From assembly GCA_026075535.2 (NCBI GenBank), contig AP026542.1, positions 4,836,001 to 4,900,000 of the forward strand: a stretch of 64,000 bases of DNA. The letters run 5' to 3'. Below the pieces are notes generated by a model. The model was not told the origin of the DNA, ran no database searches, and worked only from the letters and a program-made list of their open reading frames with translations. The DNA is from Tricholoma matsutake (Eukaryota > Basidiomycota > Agaricomycetes > Agaricales > Tricholomataceae). This document shows positions 1 through 13,246 of the stretch, one piece after another. Both the position numbers and the translations under genes were made by a program. How positions within the stretch are numbered: the stretch's first letter is position 1; each line of letters starts with the position of its first letter.

Positions 1-2341
1 TTCTCCATTCAGTCGCACGGGATTCCGCTTCCACCGAGGAAGTGATGCATCTACACGTGCGGGCTCTCAATCACAAACGCCACAATCTTTAAATGGAAAA
101 ATAGTGGGCGCTATACCCTCTCCACCGCACTCCACTGTGCCCTTGGCCGCTGATATTCATAATGCGCTAGTTCAGCAGCAGCAACAGGAAAGACAACGTC
201 ATCCACAATCTCGAGATCGCTCAAGATCTGCTGTGAGCGGGACACGTATTCTTCCGGAAGAAAATTCCAAATTAAGTTCTAGTCCTAGTTCGAGCCCTCT
301 CACGAGGCTTGGGCTCCTGCGCGCTCGGGGACATACGCGGGACAGATCGGGTTCGGGTGGGAGTCTTACAGGCTCGCCAGGATATAGGGGTGGCACTGTA
401 TTCGATGACGATGTAGTGGTTGTCTCTGGTGAGAATAACGACGCTGGGAAGTCCGAGTCCAGACCTAGTATCCTGCTCGCCCACAGGCGTTTATCGTCGA
501 ACAGCCAGGCATTTCGGGCACTCAGGTTTGAATCTACTTCTGGCGGCGGTAGTGGAGGGAGAAACGGGAAAGGAGGACCAGATATCGATGGGCGAGATCC
601 AGTGTTGAGATCCACTAACAGTACACATTCACTAACTGGGTACAGAAGCTTGGTGCCCGGAAAACTTTCCTTGGGAGTCAGCAAAGAGGATCTTGTACCC
701 GACTCTACTGTCGATGGCCTCGTGGCTCTTCCTGGCAATGAAGATGAAGATGAGGAGTTTGAATATGGAAGCCCGCTTCCTTACAATCAAAAGCCTATTC
801 TCGATACCGTGGCCCAGGAGGCGAATCCTTCGCAGATTGGTGTTTCGTTTGCATCTTCGTCGGAATCTTCACTTTCACCTATCATCTCTACAGAGAGTCC
901 CACCGTAGAAGGGCCGACGCCGCTCATAAATGCGGATTTTCCGTTTAGTATTAACAAACCGCCTCCAATTTTTCCAGGAGCAGCTGAGTCTGTTCCACCT
1001 GGTCCCAAGCTGTTGCGAATTCCGTCACCAGCTGACAATCGGAGTAGGGGTGACTCTGTCAGCAGTACAAGCACAACTGATAGCTTCAATCCGCAGTTGA
1101 GTCTGAGTGGCACAACAAGCGGGAGTGGAGGGAGCAACACTATTACCACACCCCTGTCGACAACTGCAGGTGTGCTACACAGCCGATCGAGTCCGGAGAG
1201 GAATGCAGAGCGTTTGGCGACGGAAGGACTGCACGAGGAGGGACTGCGTATCAGCGATCTCAAGAACGGCAACACCAGCTTTGCTGATGGTGTTTCTGTG
1301 AGTTTACACGAGCGCCGCTATCATATTCCGCCCGATATCAGCATTAGCTCGATCTCGTCGCATGCACAGGCAGAAGCACTTGTTCAGAAAGCCCAACAAG
1401 ATATTCTGCAGATGCCGCTTGACAGCGACCCGTCACCTGGCACTGGAAGCTCAGGTCGATCGCCACTGAGCGCGCGTCTAGCGGCTTATGGTGAAAGTCT
1501 CGCATTGGAAAGAAGGTTAAGGGAGCAGAAGGATGCCGAGGAGGGCCGTAGTGCAGGCATAGACAGACAACAACCAGAAACTCCACCCTCAAAGTCTGAT
1601 ACGTTTGTGCACGAAGGAAGAAGCATTCCTAAATTCGATGTTCTGACACGGCGGGATGGAGTGGAACGTCAACATAGTCTGGAACACAAATTCGGCAGAC
1701 CTCGTGTGGATACCAAATCGAATGTCCCCCGAAGACCTTCAACTGCAGAAGGATGTAAGTAGTTTCAAGTGCATTTTAAATGATACTTGACTGAAATACC
1801 TTCAGTGTCTCCGAGAGACACCAATAACTCAATCTCATGTGATGAAACAGGACGTTCTCATCAATCTTCGCGCTCAGTTTCTGGTCCTCCACCCTTGCTA
1901 TCGAGCAGGCTATCCATTGAGAGGGACGTCGATTCTGCAAAGAAGCACGAACCTTTTGCCGCTCATTCCCAGTCGAGCGCAGTCTTTCGTGCGAACCGTG
2001 ATCAGACCATTACATCTGGATACAACCCCGACGGTCACCCCTCCCGCTCTTGTACCCCTCTTCCACTACCCGAACCAGAGAACGGTCACCTTAGTCGCAT
2101 CAGTTCTTTGGAAGCCCCTGATACAGACGTGGAACTGGGGAGCCCTCTTCATCGAGTGTCCACCGCCCCCCTTTCTGGGACCCCTTCCTCTCGCGGAAAG
2201 CGTGAAGTCAAATCCGCGAATAAACTAACGAGGATGGGTTTCTCTCCCGCTGAGCAGGCGGGGCGTGGTACTCCTGCTGTGTCTGGTAGCAAAAGATTTG
2301 GTGCCTTCAAGTCTCTAATGCAGACGATCAAAGGCAAATAG
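1..2341 (+). CDS. Ser-rich, probably disordered protein, 3' part (5' end outside window)
   Basis: I do not recognise the family. The frame is open from the left edge of the window, so the start codon lies upstream. One intron is clear, about 1755-1805 (GTAAGT to TTCAG), and both exons read in the same protein phase. The protein is very rich in Ser, Pro, Gly, Arg and Thr, with a short Gln run near the left edge, an acidic patch (EDEDEEFEY) and many SP/TP sites, as in phosphorylated scaffold or signalling proteins. It ends in a basic tail (KRFGAFKSLMQTIKGK) that could bind membrane or a partner. No enzymatic fold is visible; any folded domain must be upstream of the window. The coding call rests on more than 2 kb of open frame joined by a consistent intron. 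Function is unknown. Confidence 0.75.
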
Positions 2342-2866
2342 CATGATACCCCCACGCATGTCATTCATTGTATGTAACATTATCAGTCTATCGGACTCTT
2401 ACCCCACACTCTAGCTGCTCTGTCTTTTGTTATCTGTTCAAACAGGTGTATTTACTTGTGTACCCCTCATTACGGCTCGCTTTCTTGTGTAGGCATTGTT
2501 ATCGCTCCATTATTCTTTTCTCGCTAGCATATTTTGTTGTGACAATACTTTTCAACTCGATTTCGCCCTACATCGATCTTACCCTTGGCTGCATGAATAC
2601 GCGCCCTTTCCAAAGAAATTAATAGTATCAGACTCAAACATGAGTAAACAATTATTTCTGGTCAGGAGTCTCAATCCTATATACTTTCTTCAATTTGGAT
2701 ATTCTACCTGGACTTCTAATAGTAGGGCACTTGCTCAGACGTCCCACTTGACTCTCACGTCTCCGTGAATAGGTTTCGCCGTGCACTTTGCGCAACTCCG
2801 TGGCCTATAGAATCCCGTCTAACCTTGAAAGGTGCATAAGCACGGGCGGTTTATCTTGCAGCCACG
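2342..2866. other. Intergenic: 3' UTR of Ser-rich gene and ADA2 promoter
   Basis: This is 525 bp between a stop codon and the ADA2 start codon, both on the plus strand. The first part is T-rich, as expected for a 3' UTR. Short open frames here carry no recognisable protein. No repeat stands out. Confidence 0.6.
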
Positions 2867-5301
2867 ATGACCGTCACGCAGCGCAGACCACAACACTTAC
2901 CTGACGAAATCCAAAGTATGCGTGGCACATGGATCACCAGAAGTTCGAATCATTAAATATACTGTTGATGTTTTAGCGGTGAATGAACCGGGAGTCCAGT
3001 ATCAATGCGATTCATGTGCATGTGATCTCACCCATACGATCCGTATCAAATGTGCCGATCCAGTATGCGATTCTGACGATGGTGTAGACATCTGTCCTAC
3101 GTGCTTTTGCGAAGGAAAGGAATTTGGAAAGCATAAGAAGGGACATCCGTATCGTGTGATTGTACGTCTACTGCACCCATCTGTTATGTTTGAGACGTTA
3201 CCTACCCCAACCGTACAGGAAATCAACTCTTATCCAATATTTACGGAGGATTGGGGAGCTGACGAGTAACCATTACTCTGTGTAACAGTCTGAAAACTAT
3301 ATGACAACTCTGTTACAGGGAACTGTTGCTGCTTACTGGTATTGCAAGCCAAGGCTTTGGCAACTGGAAAAAGATCGCAGAACATGTCGGGACGCGAACA
3401 AAGGAGGAAGTTGAAAAGCATTACAATGCAGTATATGTAGACTCTCCAACTTGGCCTCTACCGGTATGCTCTATCATGTCTCTCATAACGGAATTGCTGA
3501 AATTAGTACAGGCCATGGATCGCCAGTTTGATATTGATCCCGAAGAGTTTCAGGAGCGTAAACGGCGGAGAATATCTGAGATGAACGCAATGGCGCCACC
3601 TCCTCCCAAAGTTGCGCCTACCTCTGCCCCTGGAATTCACGAGATTGCCACCTTCCTTCCGGGACGTTTGGAATTTGAGCATGAATTGGACAATGATGCA
3701 GAAGATCTGGTCAAGGATCTTGAGTTTGGTGTATGCCTCGAATACGGAGGTGATCAGATTGTCGAAGACCCAGATGACCTAGACGTTCGTGCGCGACTGA
3801 AATGGGAGGAAGAACACAAACAACAAATGGACGGTGGTCTTTCTGTCAGAGGGGAAGGACCTATGACAGGGATAGTGAATGGGGCGGTCAACGGATACCA
3901 CGTAAACGGAGATATTGTCAAGCAGGAAATCCACACCAAATCTGAAGATGTCGTGATGGCAAATGGGAGCCAGGAAGAAGAAGGCACAGAGGAACTGACA
4001 CAACTGCCACCCATCGAGACGAAGGATTCCCTTGCATTCAAGATGACTCTACTGGAAATGTACTTGCAGCGTGTGGACAAGCGGATAGAAAGCAAAGCGC
4101 TGATGTTCAACAGAGGTTTGGTAGATTATAAGAAGGTTCGTTCCTTTGGTCGCCCGATTTCCTCAAAACCTCATATCTCCAGATGCAAGCTGCCGAGAAG
4201 AAACGTCCACGGGAGGACAGAGAATTCATACAACGTTTACGCCCGTTTGCCCGGTTACAGACGGCTGAAGATTTTGAGGTCTTTGCTACTGACATGCTTT
4301 GTATGCTTCCATATCTAATGGAGCTCGTATGTACTGACAACATCCCAGACGAGGCTAACCTTCGGAAGAGAATCCAAGAACTGCAAACGTACCGACGACT
4401 TGGCTTAACAACCGCAGCTGACATCGAGAAATACGAAGTAGATTTGGCTAAGAGGGTATGGCATTCTTACTGTCACTGTCATTTATTTTCTATATGCGAC
4501 ATAGACACAAGCCAGATTGGTTCCTTCTCGGGATTATCACGCCTCGGAAAGGCTTCAGGGTCGATCGCGACACTCTTCCGGACCAGATCCTCGTCGCTCC
4601 AGTTTCCCTGCTTTCGGTGAGGCCGAAGGCAGGAAGTCCCACGAACGCGAGAGCACTCCGAGATTGCCAGCTACGACCTCTGCACCAGGTGCTGCCCCGC
4701 CTGCTCGTCGACCTCGTGAGCAATGCTTCTGTGATGTTAGCGGACCATCTACTCAATTTTTGAATTTGACATATCAGCTGCTCCGCTTAATCTTGCAAAT
4801 AGTCCTTCACTCCATCTTCTCACCCCACCAGAACAAACACTCTGTTCACAGCTACGAATTCTTCCTAAACCTTACCTTGTTATTAAAGAAACGCTTGTAC
4901 GGGAGTATGCACGGAGAGGTGGGAAGCTACGTCGACGAGAAGCTCGAGATCTGGTTAAAATCGACGTGAATAAAACTGCCCGAGTCTGGGACTTCCTTGT
5001 CCAAGCTGGCTACCTTAAAATTACAAACGATTCAAACGTCGCCCCTCCCCTAGATTCAAGGTAAGAGTGATATATCCTGGCTTTTGAGATCAATCTTACT
5101 TTTTCTTGTATTTCCTGCAGCAATTCCGGAGGAACGTCCACCGTGGCGTCCGTCAATAGCTCTCCCCAAAAGGATGCTCAAGCACAACTTTCCTTGAAAC
5201 AGCCTCCCGCCCTTACCACTGTTCCAGGCAATCGGAATGGCTCCTTCCATCTGCCATCCACACCATCTTCTAGCTCGATCACTTCACAGCCTCCACATTG
5301 A
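2867..5301 (+). CDS. ADA2: Transcriptional adaptor ADA2 (SAGA histone acetyltransferase module)
   Basis: Ada2 joins Gcn5 and Ada3 in the SAGA/ADA histone acetyltransferase module and stimulates Gcn5. About 660 residues from nine exons: 2867-2915, 2977-3265, 3319-3463, 3512-4135, 4183-4300, 4349-4455, about 4512-4715, 4778-5060, 5121-5301. Domains in order: a ZZ zinc finger near residues 20-70 (CDSC, CPTC and a KHKKGHPYR tail); NSYPIFTEDWGADEE leading into a SANT/Myb domain (GFGNWKKIAEHVGTRTKEEV); the Ada2 middle region (RIQELQTYRRLGLTTAADIE); a Pro/Ser linker; and a C-terminal SWIRM domain (ARRGGKLRRREARDLVKIDV) followed by a Ser/Pro tail. The start was chosen because the small first exon splices in phase into the ZZ domain. 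The exon 6/7 junction is odd: neither nearby acceptor keeps the conserved downstream frame (see findings). Identity is very secure. Confidence 0.95.
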
Positions 5302-5638
5302 CATAGTGTGACGTAGCTCGTAAGTTTATGGTGTTAATATTATCATTTCCTTACATTTGCAGGTCATTTCACGTCCTTGACAAGAGGTGGGGGCGCCGGG
5401 TGTAAATATCACCCCATAGATCTCTACCCCTCTTGGGACCCCTGCTCCCGGCCTGCTTTGTTTCCGCATGGTCTTCAGCATCAACATAGAATTACGAGCA
5501 TATGTGGACAAGAGGGAGTCCAACATCTTAGCTGGAGACTTTGCTTTGCTATGATTGGTTAATCTCTTCTATACAAACATACAATAACAGTGGATGATTG
5601 TATTTTCTGTTTTGTTTTTGTTTTGAGACGGCACAAAA
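5302..5638. other. Intergenic between ADA2 and TSR1
   Basis: This is 337 bp between the ADA2 stop and the TSR1 start, same strand. It holds the ADA2 3' UTR and the short TSR1 promoter; the last 80 bases have T-rich runs. No gene or repeat is visible. Confidence 0.6.
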
Positions 5639-8500
5639 ATGGTTCAAGCCCATCACCATAGATCGGGTGCGCAGAAGCAGGTAGAATCATCTTATCATCA
5701 AGTTCCTTAACCTCTCAATAGAAACTTTGCAGTCCAACAAACCATTCAAGTCTAAACATGCCACAAAATCTTCTTTAAAAGATGCCGCCAAAGGTCAGCA
5801 GCTCGATCATAAGATAACTTCGGAATTGATGCAGAAATGTAAATGTGCTGATCTACATGAAAACAGGACGCGTTCCTCACGTATCCTCTACGGCAATCCC
5901 TACATCTAATGTAGCAGCACAGTCAAGGCTCAACAGGCGTAATACAGCAAAGCAAGTACAAGCGCAAAAAAGGAACGCCCTAGTCTCAGCAACAAAAATA
6001 TTCAACGGTGTGGATGGAGCTCCTCGCATCACAGCAGTCATCCCTCTTTCCGAAGATCCAAACGCACGGGCAACTATCGTCTCACTTGCGGAATCTCTGG
6101 ATCTGTCGGCAGATGATTGCCCACAAACTGGGCTCTGGAAAATAAAGTGCGACTTCGTCCATTGCATTCGGACACTGATGTATCAACTGATCAAACCCAT
6201 GAAGAGCAGAACGTTTCAAAACATCTCTCCAGTTCATAAATATCGCCTACAGAGACTTCTATGGAGCTCTAGATGCCTGTAAGGTTGCCGACTATGTCGT
6301 CTTCGTTCTTTCACCTACCGTTGAAGTCGATGTCTGGGGTGACACGTTACTCCGAACACTTCAAGCACAAGGACTTCCAACTGTTATCACGGTAGTCGCG
6401 TCCGACCCATCTTTGGATGTAAAATCACGTCCTTCGATCTTGAAATCACTGTTGTCCTTCATTCAGTACTTTGTTCCGGACCAAACGCGAGTTTTCGATA
6501 TGTACGCGAGCTCCGATCGTTTAAATGCATTACGTGCACTCTCTGAGGGAAAACCCGAAGACGTACGATGGAGAGAAGGTCGGGCATGGGTTTTGGGTGA
6601 AAAATCGGAATGGGAAGATGGTATAATGAAAGTGACTGGCACTGTGAGGGGCGCATTGCTTTCGGCGAACAGGCTGATTCACTTGCCCAATTTCGGAGAC
6701 TTCCAAATTGACAAGGTAAGTACCTAGCTGTTGTTACCATGAGATCATAGTAAAATTGATTAGATTCTGTCCGCTCCTGCACCGCGGCATATAAAACCCG
6801 GTCAAGTTGCAAGCATGGAGGTTGAGCCTATCATCCTGGCAGATCCAGATCCTGATACGGCAGACTCCCTTGTGTCGAGCAATGAGCCCGATGATCTTGC
6901 GAATGACCAAACATGGCCGACAGAAGAAGAAATGAACGGCGGCGATGGGTTCATGGCCCAAACATCCTTGCCTGATGCAGAAAACGGTACAACACCCAAG
7001 GCTGTACGGCGCATACCAAAAGGTATGAGTGAATACCAGGCCGCCTGGATTGTCGAAGACGAGGATCCAAACGAAGACCCTGAGGAACAAGAGAAGACGG
7101 GCAGTGAAGTTGACATGGAGGATGTTGTCCTGGAAGATGAGGAAATGCAGGATATGCCCATTGACGATCGGGGGATGGAATCGGACAGCCGGCGAACTGT
7201 TGCGTTCCAGGATCTGGACATTGAAGAAGAAGAAAAACAGTAGGTGTCTTTCCCTGTAAATTGATTTCACGAGCCAAAACATTATCAAGGTTGGCAACAT
7301 GGAGGAACCGCAAGCGTGAGGAGGAAGATGACTTGGCATTTCCTGATGAACTAGATACACCAAAGGATGTTCCTGCCCGTGTGAGGTTCCAACGATATCG
7401 TGGCATGCGCTCATTCCGGACCAGCCCTTGGGATCCATTCGAGAATCTACCCCGAGATTATGCACGTATTTTCCAGTTTGAAGACTTCAAGCGCACAGAA
7501 CGCGGTATTCGTCGGCGAGCTCAACAAGAATCAGGCATTGTGGAGGTAAGGACACTGAACGCTCATTGACATGCTGCAGTGTCTGACTAGGGGCAGCCTG
7601 GAGTTCGGGTCATCATCTATTTAAAAGATGTTCCACGGGAAGCGGCGAACAATGGCCCAATCCCCATGTTTGCCTTGTTGCAGCATGAACATAAGATTTC
7701 TGCGTTAAATTTCACTGTTCAGCGAAACACTGAGTATGGTGGATCTGTGAGATCCAAGGTTAGAATCATTCCTCTCGCTTTGGTGCTTGGGCCTTAGAAG
7801 CATGTAGGACCCCTTGATTCTTTGTATAGGCTCTCGCCGCCTACGGGTGAACCCTACCTACAGTCAACATACCCGCGGAGGGAACAAGGGCGCAAACAAT
7901 GTCCACAAATTTGAGCGGTTCCTACGACATGGCGTTACAAGCGTTGCTACCGTATACGGTCCCGTCACATTCGGCAAACAACCTTGTGTATTCCTCAAGG
8001 AAACATCTGATCCTCAAGGTAAGCCCATCTTCTCACTGAAGCTCACGTGCTCACTATCGCTTACATCGATGTTTTCAGCACCACAGCTTGTTTCCATGGG
8101 CACTTTTCTCGATCCGGATCCGATGCGCATCATCGCTAAACGAATCATCTTAACTGGACACCCCATCAAGGTGCACAAGAAAACAGCCACAGTCCGATAC
8201 ATGTTCTTCAATGCCGGTAAGCCATCGCAATACACCATCAGCTATTCTCTTATGCCTTTCCCTCTAGACGACGTCAATTACTTCAAGCCAGTTCAGCTGC
8301 ACACTAAGCACGGACGAATCGGACATATCCGCGAGTCGCTGGGCACGCATGGTTATCTCAAAGCTCATTTCGACGGACCCGTTAACCAGATGGATACGGT
8401 ATGTATGTCGTTATATAAGCGCGTCTTTCCAAAGTGGGCACAATTGTGGACGGAGACCAAAGCTGAAGAGACTGCTCCTTCTGATGCTATGGAGGAATAG
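5639..8500 (+). CDS. TSR1: Ribosome biogenesis protein TSR1 (20S pre-rRNA accumulation, BMS1/TSR1 family)
   Basis: Tsr1 is a GTPase-like but catalytically inactive factor that sits on late pre-40S subunits. Ten exons: 5639-5680, 5733-5793, 5867-6146, 6205-6715, 6764-7239, 7290-7545, 7597-7758, 7808-8018, 8079-8216, 8268-8500. They sum to 790 codons, so 789 residues, very near the yeast length. Visible landmarks: an N-terminal HHHRSG then KPFKSKHATKSSLKDAAKG; RRNTAKQ and AQKRNALVSA; the AARP2CN region (RDFYGALDACKVADYVVFVL); an acidic linker; then the DUF663 core (GMRSFRTSPWDPFENLPRDY, GHIRESLGTHGYLKAHFDGP, INQMDTVCMSLYKRVFPKW-like end). The acceptor at 6204 was chosen because it restores the conserved AERFKTSLQF reading. 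Acts in the nucleolus and cytoplasm. Identity is secure. Confidence 0.96.
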
Positions 8501-9783
8501 CCTACCTCTTTCTTGAAATGGCTTTTTGGAAGCTGTGAATTGTAGACTGGGGTGTACTTAATGGCATGTCTTCCCTCCCCTTTGCACAGGAAAACCATAC
8601 TTCCAATATCCAGATAACATATAAGCGAAACATAGGAAGGATCCACTTGATAACAATGAGGCATCACAACCTTCATCGCCAACTTGCAACAAGGGCGATG
8701 TCGTATTTTCTTGGTGGAGATAAGACCGTCGCAGTCCGAACGCATCCGATTTTTTGGTGATAATTTCATGGTAATAAATATTTAACTCTAAACGCTGCAA
8801 GTGTGTTTTCTGGCAGTCTGCCTCGCAAGTTACTGTGCCCGGGCCCTCACGTCATATGTTTAGATTATTGAGCTGAAGCATGTGCAGAGACAACTGAGTG
8901 TTTCGGCTTCTGACAAGGCGTATTGTACATGTGCCTCCTGTCGGTTGTTATCATAGTGCCCACAAGTTCATTACATAAATACTAGAATGAATAATTTTAC
9001 ATGTATGTGACCATAAACCAGGTTCTTCAATATTCAAGGAACACTTCGCTCCCATGAGTTACTTAGGCACCAATGATGTCTGGTACATTTATGATGTCGT
9101 ACATAACTGACTTCCGGTAAATGCTTGGGAAACAATCGGAGCAGTGGTTCATATAGTCGGGAATGCAAAGATGAATGTCGAAATGGCTCAGCGTAGTGCT
9201 TTGACGAAATATTAATGACTCAAACTTCAAATATTAGCATTGCAACTCCAGAGAAAACCTACTTGATAATATTGCCTCCCACAACTATCTGTTGATATCG
9301 ACGATATCTGATCGTTTGGTATCTTCTAGAATGTGCGTCAAAAACCATTAATGCAACATACCGCCAGCTGACGCTCTCTGCGTTCCGCTGCTGATGGCGT
9401 GGGCGACAGGAAGTTTGCTATCTGCTACTATATTCTGTGCCAAAGACGCATGACTCGCAGAGAATTGGATAGAAGTATAGGTAGCGAGTTCTTTGGAGTA
9501 ACGTTGTCTCTCATTTTCCAAAGAGAAAGTCATCGTGTAAAGGTGCGAATCTCTATTGCAAGCGAAACAAGAGCGCGGCTTATAAGTGATCCTGGTCATC
9601 CAATTAAGATCTTTTGAATGGTCGAGGCCTTCGGCAGTTTGATCCTGGCTCTAATAAATGATCGGGTGATTTAGAGTGATGCATGCATCTGGTCGAACAT
9701 CCATTAATTTCGATTCCAAGTGCTGAGAACAAGTACCTGTTGTTTACACCCCATCAAGCACCACTTTCCAGATCCAAATACAA
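8501..9783. other. Gene-free convergent intergenic region
   Basis: About 1.28 kb between the TSR1 stop and the stop of the minus-strand CLC gene. It must contain both 3' UTRs. Open frames of 60-130 codons occur on both strands but carry no known motif, codon pattern or splice structure. I see no repeat or RNA gene. Confidence 0.6.
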
Positions 9784-12700
9784 TTATCGCCGCACCAGTT
9801 TCCGACTCCACGACATTATTTTATAGATAATTTCCGCGACCCACCTCCACGCCTCCTCCAACAAGCCGTTAAGTCCACCACGGTCATCCCACGAGGGTTC
9901 ATGCGAAGGTAATGTGGCAATGAACCGTAGTACATCCTTCACTGTCACCAGACCAGTCAATACTCCGTGATCTTCAACCAAGATCACTCTGGGTCTGTGA
10001 AGGGACATCAATGACACCGTCGATATTTTCTAGCATGGAACGGACCCAATTCGCTTGAACAGCTGCATAACGATCTCTAGAGGGAGTTGCGGGGATACCG
10101 TCATGGGCGTCTATGACGTGCTGAGGTGAACAGGAGCAAAGTGAATTACTTCAACATACCTGGTTGATCCAAGGCCAGAACTTCAGGCCATGGTCCAACG
10201 ATGTCGGCTCGAAGAACGCCGTGGACACCTCTTCGGTACCAAGAGATGGTCCACGAGGAGGCAAGCCACCATCCTCAGAGCCAGATTCGCAAGCCGAGAA
10301 TGAGCAAGAAGTCTCTCCTCCAATGTCTCGCAGTTTGAGCGCCCGATCTGATAGCCAGCTTGAATATTCATGCGATCAAAAGCATTCGCAATAACAGTAA
10401 CATACCTAGCACATATCGTAACTCCGTCCGATCTATGAAACCAACAAGCGTTCGTTGTCCGTCGGATGAGACAATAGGAAATCCTTTCACATCAGTAGAA
10501 CCTAGAATGGCCTCTAAATAGTCAAGAATGTCAGAAAACACTGGGTTTGACACGGATCAACACAATCGTACCAACATCCCGAACAGACATCCCGAACTCT
10601 GTAAGACTATGCAGCTCTTTCCGCATGACGGCAGACACTAACCAACTTTCAGGCTCTCTGTCATGATGCAAGTGGGCATAGAGACTTACCAGAAACATTA
10701 TAGGCATGGTCCTCTTTTTCCAAGAACGGAAATCCATTGAAGCGAATCATTTCATCAGCGATTCCATGAGTACCGAGGAAATCTCCGACAGCTTTGGTTA
10801 CTAATACCACGATCTAAAGGGAATTGTGAGACAATGTTTATTCAAGAAGCTTTGGGATGTGTTCACCATAGTTGGTAGTATATATGTTAGCGCTCCAGTG
10901 AGCTCGAACATAATAACCACAACAGTGACGGTTATTCTCATCACACCACTACAAACGACTGTGATTAATTGGGAGAAAGGTATGTAACTACTAACCTCAG
11001 TGCAGCGGCCGCGCCAAGAAAGGCATATGTTCCTGGAGTGATGCAGGCTACGTCTGGTTTACAAACTGCGAATATGCCTGACTTCGGGTAGGCGCTGGAG
11101 TCCTCAAATCAACAATCATCTAGGAGCAGTTGTTGCGATTGTCTACCTGTATAATGCCTTGACCAACATCCCGACCATTCTACCGAAGGTAGCACCGATT
11201 GCCATAGACGGGACGAAAATACCTGCAGGAACTTTGCAGCCATACGAAAGCACAACCAGACCCACTCGTATGACAGTTGCCAATATGAGAGAGTTAGATA
11301 TACGCCATTGAGCCTCCGTCCTATTAACAATGGCTTATCAGTCGTCTGTGAGGAGATAAGTACAGTGAACTGAGCCCACAAGCAAAGGTTATTGATGTTT
11401 CCTCCACCTTCACACTCCCGGAAAAGGATGGCCATGCTCTCTGTCATGTCAAGGCGCAAAAACCGATTGAAATATGCTACCATCGCTGTAAGGGTTGCAA
11501 GGGTCACAACTTCCGCCACTCCATGATTTCCTAGATGTTTTCTGCGGAACGCGGCCACTTGTAGGTTGAATTTGATGACAAAAGCTCCGTAGAGTCCCTA
11601 GCCGTGATAAGCCGCGCCCGACGACAACTCAATGACTCAGTCAAAAGTCCTCTTACCCCGAATATTCCCAGGACAACGAAGAACAGGACTTCGAAAAAGT
11701 GCCAGTCCCGATCATATGTGACCTGAAACAATACTAGTTTACCGGTTCGGAATGGATTCATTGCCTATGAGTTCCACTGTGAGGAGTTGTACATTCTTCA
11801 AAAATGAACTAACAGATAGGGTGAAAGTTGCCACGAGGGCACAAAAGAAACTCCTCCACATCGTTTTGATGCTGAAGACGTGGCTCATTTCCTGTTTGCG
11901 ATGTCACCAAAGACATTATGGCAGGGTTGAGGAGTACGCACCTCGATTGAAAATAAGACTCCTCCGATTGGCGACCCAAATGCTACTGCTACGCCTGCTG
12001 CACTAGCTGCGGTCACGATTTCACGCATTTTACCTTATAAAAGTTGTGAAGTCTGTTACTCAGAGGACCACACCCTTACCTTGACTCCGAGAAAACTTCT
12101 TGAATGATCCTGCAACAAAATATCCGACACAACATGCAACATGTACGGCAGGGCCCTCCTTGCCCACCGACAGGCCAGATGCAATGACCAAGGGCTGGAT
12201 TCGTTAAGTGAATGCAAACAGATCGAGAAAGTGACCTTACCAACGTAATACTCTTGATAGCAAACGTACGAAATCCCAAAAAACCCTGCATTACGAAGCC
12301 AGCTAGAATACATTTAATCTCTGAGATGCCGGACCCTGCTGCATATTTCGCGAGATTTTTCACGAGATGGGCAGCAATGAACGAAAATGAGGACTACGAA
12401 AGTTAGTCAAGGCTTCGGTGTAGAAATTACGAACATACTGCAAACGTCACGAAGATGAGCCATCGTGCAAGGGTAACATCGCTCCATGGATGCCACGAGT
12501 CACAACCGTCCACCTCTTCGCCCTCGATCTCCCAACAACAGAATTGTTGATTCAACCACCACCCATCCGAGCAGTACCCGAACTTGAGATCAGACAACCA
12601 CACACTGACGATAGAGATGATGGCCATGTTGATTCCGATGCACACACCTAATATCGACCTTTAGAGTGTAACAAGGATGGACGGACCAGATACTCACCGA

Positions 12701-13038
12701 CAAGACCAACCACGAACCAACTGTGCCCCGCATCAACAGTCTTCTGAGTTTGAGACCATAACCACGGCCACGTCCACTTCCCATCCGGTCCACGACTTAG
12801 CGCCGCGTGGGTGTGAGCATTTCGTATTCGTCTATTCCGTTCCAGGATAGAGTCTTGTATCCAATCTGGAATGTCGCGTCCATTTCAATTTCGGATTGCG
12901 CAGTGATCAGTGAAAAGCACCTATGGTCGTGAAGTCCTCATACCGACTTAAAGGCATTCAATGAAGTACATCACAGCGATGAGAAGAGACATACCGAATT
13001 TGTTCGAGCTCGTCGTCGTCTAAGCCTTCAGAATGCAT
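9784..13038 (-). CDS. GEF1: CLC-family chloride/proton exchanger with CBS domains (Gef1-like)
   Basis: Intracellular CLC exchangers swap Cl- for H+ in Golgi, endosome and vacuole membranes and support pH and copper/iron loading. Many exons on the minus strand. N-terminal YEDFTTI and [13 protein letters not shown] precede the membrane part. Filter motifs are present: [10 protein letters not shown], then [12 protein letters not shown], whose Glu is the external gating residue, and [16 protein letters not shown], whose Glu corresponds to the internal proton glutamate. Having both points to an exchanger rather than a channel. The C-terminus has two CBS domains ([58 protein letters not shown]) and ends in a basic tail. 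The start [14 protein letters not shown] is the first Met that splices in phase; N-terminal exon edges are approximate. Best match is the Gef1 branch because of GSGISE. The septin gene lies 208 bp upstream on the same strand. Confidence 0.92.
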
Positions 13039-13246
13039 CACGTGTGCATAATTTGATCGGCCGTTTACTAACGGTTTAGGGTCACATAACTTCACGTGAA
13101 ACTATGCCAAGTACCGGAAACACAGATATGTATAAGATACAACAAGAAAAACCACATCCAATGTAGCGTAAGTCCGGGTATATATGCATGTCCAGATCCA
13201 TCCCAAGATATAGTTAGCTCCCCAATGATTGCCAAGAATCCGTGAG

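Noticed and set aside
199..1592. Antisense frames of 70-179 codons opposite the Ser-rich gene
   Set aside because: They mirror the low-complexity sense frame and contain no domain or splice logic.
9784..13038. CLC as a plain chloride channel
   Set aside because: Both the gating and the proton glutamate are present, which fits an exchanger better.
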